DNA of 64,000 nt from Pseudomonas rhizoryzae (GTDB lineage: Bacteria; Pseudomonadota; Gammaproteobacteria; Pseudomonadales; Pseudomonadaceae). The notes beneath the pieces were generated by a model. That model was not told the DNA's origin and ran no database searches. It was given only the letters and a program-made list of their open reading frames with translations. Within the stretch, counting starts at the first letter, position 1; the number at the start of each line of letters is the position of its first letter. The stretch spans positions 28,151-92,150 of the forward strand of contig NZ_SULM01000014.1 in NCBI RefSeq assembly GCF_005250615.1, given 5' to 3'. Of this stretch, positions 27,159 to 36,637 are shown piece after piece. The position numbers and the translations under genes are program-made.

Positions 27159-28657
27159 AAGCCTCCGCCTGGCTCACCGCCACCCTTCTGCTCCTGGCCG
27201 GCGGTTCCGCCGTGGCCGAGACCACCCTGCGCATCGGCATCCAGGACGATCCCGACGTGCTCGATCCGCACCGCTCGCGGACCTATTCCGGGCGGCTGGT
27301 CTACACCGCCCTGTGCGACAAGCTGGTGGACGTCTCGCCGCAACTGGAGCTGGTCCCCCAGTTGGCCACCGCCTGGCAGTGGAGCGACGACAACCGCAGC
27401 CTGACGCTGCAACTGCGCCCCGGCGTGACCTTCCATGACGGCGAGACCTTCGACGCCGCCGCGGTGAAATTCAACCTGGACCGCGCCCGCACCCTGCCCG
27501 ACTCGCTGCGCAAGAGCGAATTGGCCTCGGTGGATACCGTGGAGGTGGTCGATCCCCAGACGGTGCGCATCCGCCTCAAGCAACCCGATGCCACCCTGCT
27601 CGCCCAGCTCTCCGACCGCGCCGGCATGATGCTGGCGCCCAAGGCCTCCGCGGGCGACGTCGGCAGCAAGCCGGTCTGCTCCGGTCCCTATCGCTTCGTG
27701 CAGCGGGTACAACAGGACCGCATCGTGCTGGAACGCTTCCCGCAGTACTGGAACGCCGCCGCCTACCACTTCGACAAGGTGGTCTTCCTACCCATCCCGG
27801 ATACCTCGGTGCGCCTGGCCAATCTGCGCTCGGGTGACCTGGACATCATCGAGCGGGTCGCCCCCACCGACGTCAAGGGCCTGCAGGGCCAGGCCGGCTT
27901 CACCCTCTACAACACCCCGGGCCTGGGCTACATGCAGCTGATGGTGAACATGGCCAACGGCGACCGGGCGAAGAATCCCTTCGCCGGCGACAAGCGGGTG
28001 CGCCAGGCCTTCGATCTGGCGCTGGATCGCGACGCGCTCAACCAGGTGGTGTTCGAGGGCCTCTATGCACCCAGCGTGCAGCCCTTCCCGCAGAGCAGCC
28101 CCTACTACGACAAGGCCTTCGCCGTCCCGGCCCGCGACGTGGCGCGCAGCCAGGCGCTGCTCAAGGCCGCCGGCGTCAGCCTGCCGGTCAAGGTGGAGCT
28201 GAAGATCGCCAACAACCCCATCGCCCAGCAGGTGGGCCAGCTGATCCAGGCCATGGCCGCCGAAGCCGGTTTCGAGGTCAACCTGGTCGCTACCGAATAC
28301 GCCACCCTGCTGGCCGAACAGCATGCCGGCAACTTCCAGCTCGGCCTGAGCGCCTGGTCCGGCCGCCCCGACCCGGATGGCAACGTGCACCAGTTCGTCA
28401 CCTGCAAGGGCAACCAGAACGACGGCCACTACTGCAATGCCGCGCTGGACCAGTTGCTCAACCAGGCCCGCACCACCAACGACCAGGCCCAACGCCAGGC
28501 GCTTTACGCCCAGGCCATGACCCTACTGCGCGAGGAGCTGCCGGTGTTCTACCTCTACTTCGACCCGCGCATCATCGCTACCCGCGCCGATATCAAGGGC
28601 CTCATTCCCAATCCCGACGGCCTGATTCGCCTGGCCGGCGTCAGCCGCGGACAATAG
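27155..28657 (+). CDS. Peptide ABC transporter substrate-binding protein
   Basis: A 500-residue family-5 extracellular solute-binding protein. The Sec signal is [21 protein letters not shown], with cleavage probably before ETTLRIG. The mature fold is typical ([55 protein letters not shown]-like region near [14 protein letters not shown]). No lipobox Cys, so it is soluble in the periplasm. The binding pocket cannot be read for specificity. The glutathione-binding GsiB group has the same overall layout, and with the downstream GGT a gamma-glutamyl peptide ligand is a fair guess. Confidence 0.92.
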   Translation: MKASAWLTATLLLLAGGSAVAETTLRIGIQDDPDVLDPHRSRTYSGRLVYTALCDKLVDVSPQLELVPQLATAWQWSDDNRSLTLQLRPGVTFHDGETFDAAAVKFNLDRARTLPDSLRKSELASVDTVEVVDPQTVRIRLKQPDATLLAQLSDRAGMMLAPKASAGDVGSKPVCSGPYRFVQRVQQDRIVLERFPQYWNAAAYHFDKVVFLPIPDTSVRLANLRSGDLDIIERVAPTDVKGLQGQAGFTLYNTPGLGYMQLMVNMANGDRAKNPFAGDKRVRQAFDLALDRDALNQVVFEGLYAPSVQPFPQSSPYYDKAFAVPARDVARSQALLKAAGVSLPVKVELKIANNPIAQQVGQLIQAMAAEAGFEVNLVATEYATLLAEQHAGNFQLGLSAWSGRPDPDGNVHQFVTCKGNQNDGHYCNAALDQLLNQARTTNDQAQRQALYAQAMTLLREELPVFYLYFDPRIIATRADIKGLIPNPDGLIRLAGVSRGQ

Positions 28658-28659
28658 CC

Positions 28660-29607
28660 ATGCTGCGCCTCTTCCTGCGTGGCCTGCTCAGTGCCCTGCC
28701 CACCCTGCTGCTGGTGTCGCTGTTCGTCTTCACCCTGCAGCAACTGCTGCCAGGCGATCCGGTGCTGGCCATGGCCGGCGAGGAACGCGATCCCCAGGTG
28801 CTGGAATTCCTGCGCGAGAAGTACCGGCTGAACGATCCCCTGCCGGTGCAATACCTGCATTGGATGGGCGGAGTGCTGCGGGGCGACCTGGGCATCTCGC
28901 TGCGCACCGACCAGCCGGTGACGGCGCTGATCGCCGAGAAGCTGCCGGTGACCCTGGAGCTGTCGCTGCTGGCCATCCTCATCGCCCTGGCCATCGGTAT
29001 CCCCACCGGCATCCTCGCCGCGGTGCGCCGTGGCACGGCGGTGGACTACGGCGCCAACCTGGTGGCCCTGTCCGGCATCTCCATCCCGCATTTCTGGCTC
29101 GGCATCCTCCTGATCCTGCTGTTCGCGGTGAAGCTGCAATGGCTGCCGGCTTCCGGCTTCGTGCCCTTCCACGAGGACCCGCTACGCAACCTGCGCACCC
29201 TGATCCTGCCCGCCTTCGTGCTGGGCGCCGGCCTCTCCGGCACCCTGATGCGCCATACCCGGGCGGCCATGCTGGAGGTGCTGCGCGCCGACTACGTGCG
29301 CACTGCCCGGGCCAAGGGCCTGCGCGAGCGGGTGGTGATCCTGCGTCATGCGCTGCGCAATGCGCTGATGCCCATCGTCACCCTCACCACCTTGCTGTTC
29401 GGCGAATTGCTCGGCGGCGCGGTGCTCACCGAGCAGGTCTTCAGCATCCCCGGCTTCGGCAAGATGATCGTCGACGCCGTGTTCAACCGTGACTACGCGG
29501 TGGTCCAGGGAGTGGTGCTCTGCGTGGCGGTGGGCTTCGTGCTGCTCAACCTGGTGGCCGACCTGCTCTACCGCCTGATCAATCCGCGCCTGAGGCAAGC
29601 CGCATGA
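28660..29607 (+). CDS. Peptide ABC transporter permease, DppB type
   Basis: A 315-residue permease with six membrane helices. The first helix is MLRLFLRGLLSALPTLLLVSL, and the long periplasmic loop carries GDPVLAMAGEERDPQVLEFLREKY, typical of DppB/GsiC. The cytoplasmic EAA loop lies around DYVRTARAKGLRERVVILRHALRNALMP. It is 2 bases after the binding-protein stop and overlaps the next permease by 4 bases. Confidence 0.93.
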   Translation: MLRLFLRGLLSALPTLLLVSLFVFTLQQLLPGDPVLAMAGEERDPQVLEFLREKYRLNDPLPVQYLHWMGGVLRGDLGISLRTDQPVTALIAEKLPVTLELSLLAILIALAIGIPTGILAAVRRGTAVDYGANLVALSGISIPHFWLGILLILLFAVKLQWLPASGFVPFHEDPLRNLRTLILPAFVLGAGLSGTLMRHTRAAMLEVLRADYVRTARAKGLRERVVILRHALRNALMPIVTLTTLLFGELLGGAVLTEQVFSIPGFGKMIVDAVFNRDYAVVQGVVLCVAVGFVLLNLVADLLYRLINPRLRQAA

Positions 29608-30476
29608 ACGCCCTGACCCTGCCCCGCCCGGCTACCCTGAAGCCCGCGCGCTCGCCCTTCTGGCGCAAGTTCAGCGCCAATCGCGGCGCGCTGCTCGGCG
29701 CCGCCCTGATCCTGACCTTCGCCCTGGCCGCCCTGCTGGCACCCTGGCTGGCCCCCTTCGATCCGCTCAAGACCAGCTTCCTGGCGGTACGCAAGGCGCC
29801 TTCGGCGCTGAACTGGCTGGGCACCGACGAACTCGGGCGCGACCTGCTCTCGCGCCTGCTGTGGGGCGCGCGCAGTTCGCTGCTGGCGGGCGTGGTCTCG
29901 GTGGCCATCGCCCTGCTGGTGGGGGTGCCCCTGGGCCTGATCGCCGGCTACTTCGGCGGCTGGCTGGACGCCGTGGTCTCACGCCTGGTCGAAGCCCTGC
30001 TGTCCTGTCCCTTCCTGGTCCTCGCCATCGCCCTGGGGGCCTTTCTCGGCCCGAGTCTGGGCAACGCCATGATCGCCATCGGCCTGTCCGCCATGCCGGT
30101 GTTCGCCCGCCTGACCCGTGGCCAGGTGCTCGCCATCCGCCACGAGGACTATCTGGAGGGGGCGCGCGCCATCGGCCTGCCGGATCGCTGGATTCTCTGG
30201 CGCTACGTGCTGCCCAACATCCTCTCGCCGCTGGTGGTCCAGGCCACCCTGACCATCGCCGCCGCCATCCTCGCCGAGGCCAGCCTGTCGTTTCTCGGCC
30301 TCGGCCAGCAACCGCCGATGCCCTCCTGGGGCTCCATGCTGAACACCGCCAAGAACTTCATGGAGCAGGCGCCCTGGATGTCCATCGCCCCGGGCGTCTG
30401 CATCTACCTCACCGTGCTGGGCTTCAACCTGCTGGGCGACGGCCTGCGCGACGCCCTCGATCCTCGTCACCAATGA
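29604..30476 (+). CDS. Peptide ABC transporter permease, DppC type
   Basis: A 290-residue permease with the N-terminal OppC segment (FWRKFSANRGALLGAALILTF), LGTDELGRDLLSRLLWGARSSL, and the EAA loop EDYLEGARAIGLPDRWILWRYVLPN. It forms the membrane channel with the DppB-type partner. It ends 11 bases before the gamma-glutamyltransferase start, so the enzyme belongs to the same operon. Confidence 0.93.
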   Translation: MNALTLPRPATLKPARSPFWRKFSANRGALLGAALILTFALAALLAPWLAPFDPLKTSFLAVRKAPSALNWLGTDELGRDLLSRLLWGARSSLLAGVVSVAIALLVGVPLGLIAGYFGGWLDAVVSRLVEALLSCPFLVLAIALGAFLGPSLGNAMIAIGLSAMPVFARLTRGQVLAIRHEDYLEGARAIGLPDRWILWRYVLPNILSPLVVQATLTIAAAILAEASLSFLGLGQQPPMPSWGSMLNTAKNFMEQAPWMSIAPGVCIYLTVLGFNLLGDGLRDALDPRHQ

Positions 30477-30487
30477 GATCCCTACCC

Positions 30488-32077
30488 ATGCCTGATCTGG
30501 ACTATCACAACCCCTATTCCTCGGCCCGCTCGCCGGTCATGGGCCGCAACCTGGTGGCCTGCTCCCAACCCCTGGCCGCCCAGGCCGGGGTGGAGATGCT
30601 GCGCCGCGGCGGCAACGCGGTGGACGCCGCGGTGGCCGCCGCCATGGTGCTCACCGTGGTGGAACCCACCGGCTGCGGCATCGGCAGCGACGCCTTCGCC
30701 ATCGTCTGGGACGGCAAGCAGGTGCAGGGCCTCAATGCCTCCGGCCGCGCGCCGCGCGGTTGGACGCCGGAATACTTCGCCGGCCAGAGCGCCATGCCGG
30801 CCCGCGGCTGGGGCGCGGTCACCGTACCCGGCGCCGTCTCCGCCTGGGTCGCCCTGGCCCAACGCTACGGCAAGCTGCCGCTGACCACCCTGGCCGGCCC
30901 GGCGATCCACTATGCCCGCGACGGCTTCCTGCTCACCCCGGTGATCGCCGAACTCTGGCGCCGTGGCGCCGAGCAGCTCAAGGACCAACCCGGCTTCGCC
31001 GCCTGCTTCCTGGCCAATGGCGTGCCCCGCGCCGGCACCCTGGTACGCCTGCCCGATCATGCGCGGACCCTGGAAGCCATCGCCGAGAGCGAGGGCGCCG
31101 CCTTCTACCAGGGCGAACTGGCCCAGGCCATGGCCCGCCATGCCCGCGAACACGGCGCGGTACTCGATGAGGAAGACCTGCGCGCCCACCGGGCCGACTG
31201 GATCGACACCCTCTCGCTGCCCTTCGCCGGCGCCGTGGTGCACGAGTTGCCACCCAACGGCCAGGGCATCGCCACCCTCGCCGGCCTGGGCATCCTGGAA
31301 GCCGCCGGCATCGGCGCCGACCCGGTGGACAGCCCCGCCACCCTGCACCGCGCCATCGAAGCCATGAAGCTGGGGCTGGCCGATCTCTACCAGCACGTCA
31401 CCGATTCCGCGCACATGCGCGTCCAGGCCGAACACCTGCTGGACCCGGCCTACCTGCGCGAACGCGCCGGGCTAATCGGGCCGCGCGCCGGCGATCCCGG
31501 CTATGGCGCCCCGCGTCCGGGCGGCACCGTCTGCCTGTCGGCGGCCGATGACAGCGGCATGATGATCTCTTTCATCCAGTCCAACTACATGGGCTTCGGC
31601 TCGGGCGTGGTGGTGCCGGGCACCGGCATCAGCCTGCAGAATCGCGGCGCCGGCTTCACCCTGGCACCGGACCACGTCAACAGCGTGGCCCCGGGTAAGC
31701 GGCCCTTCCACACCATCATCCCTGGCTTCGCCATGAACGCCGACGGCACCCCGCTGATGGCCTTCGGCCTGATGGGCGGCCCGATGCAGGCCCAGGGTCA
31801 CCTGCAGCTGATGCTGCGCATCCTCAAGTACCGGCAGAATCCCCAGGCCGCCGCCGACGCCCCGCGCTGGCGCCTCGAAGGCGGTCGCCGGGTCGCGGTG
31901 GAAAGCAGCCTGGACCCGGCCACCCTGGAAGCACTGCGGGCCCTGGGCCACGAGGTGACGGTGGAAGAGCCCTCCGGCGTGTTCGCCTTCGGCGGCGCCC
32001 AGATCATCCAGCGCGTCGCCGGGGGCTACGTGGGCGGCTCCGATCCGCGCAAGGATGGCCTGGTGGCGGGGTACTAA
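30488..32077 (+). CDS. Gamma-glutamyltransferase family protein, cytoplasmic
   Basis: A 529-residue Ntn-hydrolase of the gamma-glutamyltranspeptidase family. The large-subunit part has AAQAGVEMLRRGGNAVDAAVAA and VVEPTGCGIGSDAF. The autoprocessing site is in RPGGTVCLSAADDSG, where the Thr becomes the new N-terminal nucleophile of the small subunit. The start reads MPDLDYHNPYSSARSPVMGRN with no signal peptide, unlike classical periplasmic Ggt, so it is probably cytosolic (YwrD-like branch). As last gene of an ABC peptide importer operon, it would hydrolyse imported gamma-glutamyl compounds. Its stop overlaps the convergent Gfo/Idh gene by 4 bases. Confidence 0.9.
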   Translation: MPDLDYHNPYSSARSPVMGRNLVACSQPLAAQAGVEMLRRGGNAVDAAVAAAMVLTVVEPTGCGIGSDAFAIVWDGKQVQGLNASGRAPRGWTPEYFAGQSAMPARGWGAVTVPGAVSAWVALAQRYGKLPLTTLAGPAIHYARDGFLLTPVIAELWRRGAEQLKDQPGFAACFLANGVPRAGTLVRLPDHARTLEAIAESEGAAFYQGELAQAMARHAREHGAVLDEEDLRAHRADWIDTLSLPFAGAVVHELPPNGQGIATLAGLGILEAAGIGADPVDSPATLHRAIEAMKLGLADLYQHVTDSAHMRVQAEHLLDPAYLRERAGLIGPRAGDPGYGAPRPGGTVCLSAADDSGMMISFIQSNYMGFGSGVVVPGTGISLQNRGAGFTLAPDHVNSVAPGKRPFHTIIPGFAMNADGTPLMAFGLMGGPMQAQGHLQLMLRILKYRQNPQAAADAPRWRLEGGRRVAVESSLDPATLEALRALGHEVTVEEPSGVFAFGGAQIIQRVAGGYVGGSDPRKDGLVAGY

Positions 32078-33189
32078 GCGTCCAGCCTGACCCAGCGCTC
32101 CTCCTGCGCCGATTGCCGCGCGGCCTGGGCCAGGCGTTCCACCTCCCAGGCTTCCTGGAAGTCGACCCCGGTATGCCCGGGGTTGCCGCCCAGGGCCTCC
32201 AGCAGCGAGCGGACCTCCAGGGTCTTGAGTTCGTTGTAGCCGAGCTGGTGGCCGGGCGCCGGGCAGAAGGCGGCGTAGTCCGGCAGGTGCGGACCGGCCA
32301 GCAGGGTGCGAAAGCCCGCCAGGCCGGGGCGGTCGCCTACCTGGTAGAGACGCAGTTCGTTGAGCCGCTCCTGGTCGAAGACCAGGGTGCCGCGGGTGCC
32401 GCAGACCTCGACCGCCAGGCGATTCTTGCGGCCGTGCTTGAGCCAGCTGGTGGTCAGGGTGCCGCGGGCGCCACTCGCGAAGCGCAGCAGCAGGTGCGCC
32501 TGGTCGTCGATCTCCACCGCCCGGGTGCCACCCTGGTGCGGCCGCTGGGCATGGGCGGTGTGCAGATCGGCGCAGAGCGCTGTGACCGGGCCGAGCAGGA
32601 AGCGCGCCAGCGACAGGATATGGCTGCCCAGGTCGGCCAGGGCGCCGCCGGCCTGGCGGGTCTCGCAGCGCCAGGTGAAGGGCCCCTGGGGATCGCCCAT
32701 GAAGTCTTCGCTGAATTCGCCGCTGAAGCTGACGATTTCGCCCAACTCGCCGCTCTGGATCAGCTCACGCGCCTGTTTGAGCATGGGGTTCTGCAGGTAG
32801 TTGTAGCCAACGCGATTGACCACCCCGGCCTGGCGCGCAGCGTCGCGCATCCGCGTGGCTTCCTCCAGGCTCACCGCCAGCGGCTTCTCACAATAGACCG
32901 CCTTGCCCGCCGCCAGGGCGGCCAGGGCCATGGGGGCATGCAGCAGATTGGGCGTGGTGATGGCCACCAGCTCGACCTGGGGATCGGCGATCAGGCGTTC
33001 CCAGTCGCAGCTACGGGTGAAGCCCCAGTCAGCGGCGCAGCGGGCGGCGCGCTCTGGATCGGCGTCGGCCAGGGCCACCAGCCGGGGGCGGACCGGCAGG
33101 GTGAAGCTGCTCGCCGCATGCTGGAAGGCCTGGGCGTGGGCGTGGCCCATGAAGCCGGTGCCGATCAGGCCGATACCGAGGTCGCGCAT
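32074..33189 (-). CDS. Gfo/Idh/MocA-family oxidoreductase
   Basis: A 371-residue NAD(P)-dependent dehydrogenase. The N-terminal Rossmann motif GLIGTGFMGHAHAQAF and the family EKP motif (VYCEKPLAVSLEEA) are present, followed by the C-terminal alpha/beta domain (DLGSHILSLARFLLGPV with the catalytic Asp/His region). Start ATG at 33189 is chosen because the protein then begins right at the Rossmann strand; the longer frame has no family match. It follows the inositol ABC transporter genes on the same strand but lies behind a hairpin and repeats. It probably oxidises an inositol isomer or sugar taken up by that transporter. Confidence 0.88.
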   Translation of the reverse strand: MRDLGIGLIGTGFMGHAHAQAFQHAASSFTLPVRPRLVALADADPERAARCAADWGFTRSCDWERLIADPQVELVAITTPNLLHAPMALAALAAGKAVYCEKPLAVSLEEATRMRDAARQAGVVNRVGYNYLQNPMLKQARELIQSGELGEIVSFSGEFSEDFMGDPQGPFTWRCETRQAGGALADLGSHILSLARFLLGPVTALCADLHTAHAQRPHQGGTRAVEIDDQAHLLLRFASGARGTLTTSWLKHGRKNRLAVEVCGTRGTLVFDQERLNELRLYQVGDRPGLAGFRTLLAGPHLPDYAAFCPAPGHQLGYNELKTLEVRSLLEALGGNPGHTGVDFQEAWEVERLAQAARQSAQEERWVRLDA

Positions 33190-33215
33190 GTCGTTCTCCG
33201 TCAGGCTGTAGAAAG

Positions 33216-33247
33216 ACCCGGCAGCCCAAGCCATTAGCCTGCCGGGT
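33216..33247 (-). terminator. Hairpin between the inositol permease gene and Gfo/Idh gene
   Basis: ACCCGGCAG and CTGCCGGGT form a 9-bp stem. On the minus strand it is followed by CTTTCTAC, a moderately T-rich tail. It lies 27 bases before the Gfo/Idh start and may end or attenuate transcription from the upstream transporter operon. Confidence 0.5.
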
Positions 33248-33273
33248 AAAAGGGTGGGTGAAGGGTGGGAGTG

Positions 33274-33370
33274 CCCTCACCCCGGCCCTCTCCCAGAGGG
33301 AGAGGGAGAAAGGCGGTTGGGTGCGGGGGCGGCCCTCACCCCGGTCCTCTCCCAGGGGGAGAGGGGGAGA
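33274..33370. repeat. Two CCCTCACCCC...CTCTCCC repeats
   Basis: Copies at 33274-33309 and 33333-33370 share CCCTCACCCCGG(C/T)CCTCTCCC followed by GGGAGAGGG, giving short hairpins. Related elements occur at 22619, 54011 and 63550. This is a dispersed intergenic repeat family, non-coding. Confidence 0.7.
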
Positions 33371-33397
33371 AGAGCAGCCCCGCGCCTGAGTCGAGCC

Positions 33398-34423
33398 TCA
33401 ACGCTTGGCTTTGCGCTTGCTGCGGTACTGGTCGATGACCACGGCGACCACGATGATCAGGCCCTTGATGATGTCCTGGATGTAGGCATCGACGCCGAGG
33501 AAGGTGAAACCGCTGGTCATTACCCCGAGGATCAGGGCGCCGATCACGGTGCCGGTGATGCGCCCTACCCCGCCCGCCAGGCTGGTGCCGCCGATCACCG
33601 CCGCGGCGATGGCATCCAGCTCGTAGGACATGCCCATGCCGGCCTGGCCGGTGGCGGCACGCGCCGAGGCCACCACCCCGGCCAGGCCCGAGAGCAGGCC
33701 GGCGATGCTGTAGACGATGATTAGGTGCTTCTTGACGTTGATCCCGGAGATGCGCGCCGCCTGCATGTTGCCGCCGATGGCGTAGGTGTACTTGCCGTAC
33801 TTGGTGTAGCGCAGGGCGATGTGGAAGATCACCGCCACGGCCAGGAAGATGATCACCGGCATGGCCCCGGCGCCAATGGCGGTGTAGCTATCGGACAGCA
33901 TGCTGATCGGCTGGCCATCGGTATAGAAGCGCGCCAGGCCGCGAGCCGAGACCATCATGCCGAGGGTGGCAATGAACGGCGGGATACCGGTGACGGCGAT
34001 GATGCTGCCGTTGATGGCACCGGCCAGCAACCCTACCCCGAGGCCGGCCATGACCGGCACCCACACCGGCAGGTCGGTCAGCGAGGGGAACACCGCCCGG
34101 CCGAAATCGGAGGTCTGGGCCAGACTCGCCGCCACCATGGCCGACAGCGCCAGCACCGAGCCGGAGGAGAGGTCGATCCCCGTGGTGATGATCACCTGGG
34201 TCACGGCGATGGCCAACAGGCCGATCACTGACACCTGCAGGATGATCAGCACCAGCCGCTGGGAATTGAGCAGGAAGCTCTGGTCGCGCAGCACCCAGCC
34301 GAACGCCTCGAAGACCAGGCCAATGCCCAGCAGTACCATCAGGATACCGAGCTCAGTGGGTATCCGACGTCGGCTGCGGGGAGCGGAAGGCTCCGCCGTT
34401 TTCTTATCCAGGATGGCGCTCAT
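33398..34423 (-). CDS. iatP: Inositol ABC transporter permease (RbsC-like)
   Basis: A 341-residue permease of the ribose/inositol (RbsC/IatP) family, with about 8-10 helices. Family motifs include VTQVIITTGIDLSSGSVLALS, GIPPFIATLGMMVSARGLA and AIAAAVIGGTSLAGGVGRITGT. Start ATG at 34423 gives MSAILDKKTAEP; upstream frame is antisense-like. The C-terminus is basic (RSKRKAKR). It follows the ATPase gene by 44 bases. With the iol cluster upstream, inositol is the likely substrate. Confidence 0.92.
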   Translation of the reverse strand: MSAILDKKTAEPSAPRSRRRIPTELGILMVLLGIGLVFEAFGWVLRDQSFLLNSQRLVLIILQVSVIGLLAIAVTQVIITTGIDLSSGSVLALSAMVAASLAQTSDFGRAVFPSLTDLPVWVPVMAGLGVGLLAGAINGSIIAVTGIPPFIATLGMMVSARGLARFYTDGQPISMLSDSYTAIGAGAMPVIIFLAVAVIFHIALRYTKYGKYTYAIGGNMQAARISGINVKKHLIIVYSIAGLLSGLAGVVASARAATGQAGMGMSYELDAIAAAVIGGTSLAGGVGRITGTVIGALILGVMTSGFTFLGVDAYIQDIIKGLIIVVAVVIDQYRSKRKAKR

Positions 34424-34467
34424 CTTGTTATCACCTCGTGCTGCGTCAGCGGGTTTCGTCGGCCGGT

Positions 34468-36018
34468 TCAATGGAAAACGGGATTGCCGGAAGCCAGGTG
34501 CATGACGCGCTCCTGGGTGGCTTCGCTGCGATCGAGGAAGCCGGTGACGGTCCCCTCGTGCATCACCATCACCCGGTCGCTCATGCCCAGGACCTCGGGC
34601 AACTCGGAAGAAATCATGATCACCGCCAGGCCCTCGGCGGCCAGCTTGGCGATCAGCCGATAGATCTCGGCCTTGGCACCCACGTCGATGCCGCGGGTAG
34701 GTTCGTCGAGAATCAGGATGCGCGGCTGGGTCATCAGCCAGCGGGCGATCAGCGCCTTCTGCTGATTGCCGCCGGAGAGGTTGGCGATGCACTGGTCCAG
34801 CGAGGGCGTCTTCACCCGCAATTGCTGGCGCATCTCTTCGCAGAGATCGTCCAGCCGGCGCTGCTGCACGAAGCCGCCGTGGGCGAAGCCGGGCAGCACC
34901 GCGACCTCCATGTTTTCGCCGACCGTCAGGCAGGGGAAGATGCCGGTGTCCTTGCGGTCCTCGGTGAGCAGCGCCAGGCCCTTCTGGATCGCCAGGCAGG
35001 GATCGCTCATGCGCACCGACTGACCATCGATGCGGATCTCCCCCGCCGTGGCCGGGGTCACGCCGAACAGCGTCTCGGCGACGTTGGTGCGTCCCGACCC
35101 CATCAGCCCGGCGATGCCCAGCACCTCACCGGCATGCAGGTCGAAGGAGACACCGGAGAACACCCCGGCCAGGCCCAGGTCGCGCACCGACAGCAACACC
35201 TCTTCGCGCGGCGCTGTGCGCTCGGGAAACAGCTGGCTCAGCTCGCGACCCACCATCATGGTGATGAGGCCGTCACCGTTCATGCTGTCGGCGCGCTGCA
35301 GGCCGATGTACTGGCCGTCGCGGAACACTGCCACCTCATCGGCGATCTGGAACACCTCGTCCATCTTGTGGGTGATGTAGACGATGCCCTTACCCTGGGC
35401 CTTGAGGTCGGCGATGATCGAGAACAGGTGCGCCACCTCGGTCTCGGTGATGGCCGAGGTCGGCTCGTCCATGATCAGCACATCGCTGTCGTAGGACACC
35501 GCCTTGGCGATCTCCACCATCTGCCGCCCGGCGATGGACAACTCGCCCACCGCCTCGTCGGGGTCCAGGCGGATGCGCAGCCGGTCGAGCAGCGCCTGGG
35601 TCTGGCGGCGCATCTTGCCGTGGTCCACCAGGTGCAGCGCATTGAGCGGCTCGCGGCCCAGCCAGATGTTCTCGGCGATGGTCATGAAGGGCATCAGGTT
35701 GAGTTCCTGATGGATCATGGCGATGCCCGACTGCAGCGCCTGCAGCGGCGTCTCGAAGCGCACCGGTGCGCCGCGCAGGCGGATCTCGCCGGCGTCGGGC
35801 TGGTAGATGCCGGCGATGATCTTCATCAGCGTGGACTTGCCCGCGCCGTTCTCGCCCATCAGCGCCAGCACCGTGCCCGGTCGTACCCGCAGCTGGACGT
35901 GGGACAGCGCCTTGACGCCGGGAAACTCCTTGGTGACGTCGATGATCTCGAGCAGGTAGTCCGTAGAGGCGCCGGCTGGCGATACCGCGGGCGCCGCGGT
36001 GGTGGCAGAACTGAGCAT
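34468..36018 (-). CDS. iatA: Inositol ABC transporter ATPase (duplicated ABC)
   Basis: A 516-residue sugar-type ATPase with two ABC halves. The first has Walker [10 protein letters not shown], degenerate signature [15 protein letters not shown] and Walker [15 protein letters not shown]. The second lacks a canonical P-loop (GLMGSGRTN) but has [15 protein letters not shown] and [13 protein letters not shown], as usual for RbsA/IatA proteins. ATG at 36018 is preferred: GAGGAGA lies about 10 bases upstream and the protein then begins [10 protein letters not shown] like related pseudomonad proteins. A longer start at 36069 is possible and would overlap the stop of the upstream small ORF (ATGA). 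Confidence 0.92.
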   Translation of the reverse strand: MLSSATTAAPAVSPAGASTDYLLEIIDVTKEFPGVKALSHVQLRVRPGTVLALMGENGAGKSTLMKIIAGIYQPDAGEIRLRGAPVRFETPLQALQSGIAMIHQELNLMPFMTIAENIWLGREPLNALHLVDHGKMRRQTQALLDRLRIRLDPDEAVGELSIAGRQMVEIAKAVSYDSDVLIMDEPTSAITETEVAHLFSIIADLKAQGKGIVYITHKMDEVFQIADEVAVFRDGQYIGLQRADSMNGDGLITMMVGRELSQLFPERTAPREEVLLSVRDLGLAGVFSGVSFDLHAGEVLGIAGLMGSGRTNVAETLFGVTPATAGEIRIDGQSVRMSDPCLAIQKGLALLTEDRKDTGIFPCLTVGENMEVAVLPGFAHGGFVQQRRLDDLCEEMRQQLRVKTPSLDQCIANLSGGNQQKALIARWLMTQPRILILDEPTRGIDVGAKAEIYRLIAKLAAEGLAVIMISSELPEVLGMSDRVMVMHEGTVTGFLDRSEATQERVMHLASGNPVFH

Positions 36019-36065
36019 GATCACGATCTCCTCGCGGGCCACCTCGGGGCGGCTCGCGGTTTCAG

Positions 36066-36455
36066 TCATAGACGCTGGAACTGCTGAGGGTTGTCGAGGG
36101 TGACGAGGTGGAGCGAACGCCGTGGATCGCCTAGCCGCTGCCGGCTGGCGACGTGGTCGTGGGTGCCGCGGACGAGGCCCCTGGCGGGAAGGCGATCCAC
36201 GTCCAGACGGCGGTCGAGAGACGCGCGGGGAAAGCCGGCAGCGCGAACGGGCTCGGCGCTCTGGCGAGCGGTGGCGACCGGAGTGAGGCTGGGTGCAACG
36301 ACCTGCGGGGCGCTGTAGGGGTCGGAGTTGCCCCGGGTGGCGGCGATACGCGGCTCGGCCACGGCGACACCGCTGAAGGTCAGCAGCAGGCCCAGGCAGC
36401 AGGCGAGAGGAATGCGGACAGGTACGAGCGCCGACGGAGCGGACGTCATGATCAC
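36066..36455 (-). CDS. Small predicted secreted protein in the inositol transport locus
   Basis: A 129-residue ORF (or 127 from the second Met). It starts with a good Sec signal ([20 protein letters not shown], then EPRIAATRG), followed by a polar, Arg-rich region without recognisable domain. AAGGTG lies upstream of the start. It sits between an operator-bearing promoter (36526-36545) and the ATPase gene, so it would be the first gene of the iatA-iatP transcript. I do not recognise it. It could be a real small periplasmic protein or an unused leader frame. Confidence 0.5.
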   Translation of the reverse strand: MIMTSAPSALVPVRIPLACCLGLLLTFSGVAVAEPRIAATRGNSDPYSAPQVVAPSLTPVATARQSAEPVRAAGFPRASLDRRLDVDRLPARGLVRGTHDHVASRQRLGDPRRSLHLVTLDNPQQFQRL

Positions 36456-36525
36456 ACCTTCTTATTGTTGTTGTAGAAGCTACCGCGAGCGGAGCTCCAT
36501 GGGATCTAGCCTTGGATCGACTTTG

Positions 36526-36545
36526 ATTGGAATTTATTTTCTAGT
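36526..36545. promoter_or_regulatory. IolR-type operator, imperfect (ATTGGAA-N6-TTCTAGT)
   Basis: ATTGGAA (36526-36532), six A/T bases, then TTCTAGT, close to the perfect site at 37942-37961. A further TTGGAA half-site lies at 36556-36561. The region is AT-rich in a GC-rich genome and lies directly upstream of the transcript with the small secreted protein, ATPase and permease. RpiR-type IolR of rhizobia is known to bind GGAA-N6-TTCC. Confidence 0.6.
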
Positions 36546-36587
36546 CAATTATTTTTTGGAATTTTTTTATGAGATAGGTCCACAAAC

Positions 36588-36615
36588 GAAAAAGGCACCC
36601 TTGCGGGTGCCTCTT
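36588..36615 (-). terminator. Intrinsic terminator of the inositol-binding-protein gene
   Basis: On the minus strand GGCACCC-GCAA-GGGTGCC is followed by TTTTTCG, a canonical rho-independent terminator, 23 bases after the binding-protein stop. It separates this abundant transcript from the downstream ATPase/permease unit. Confidence 0.85.
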
Positions 36616-36637
36616 GGACGACTGCCGGCCGCCAGGG

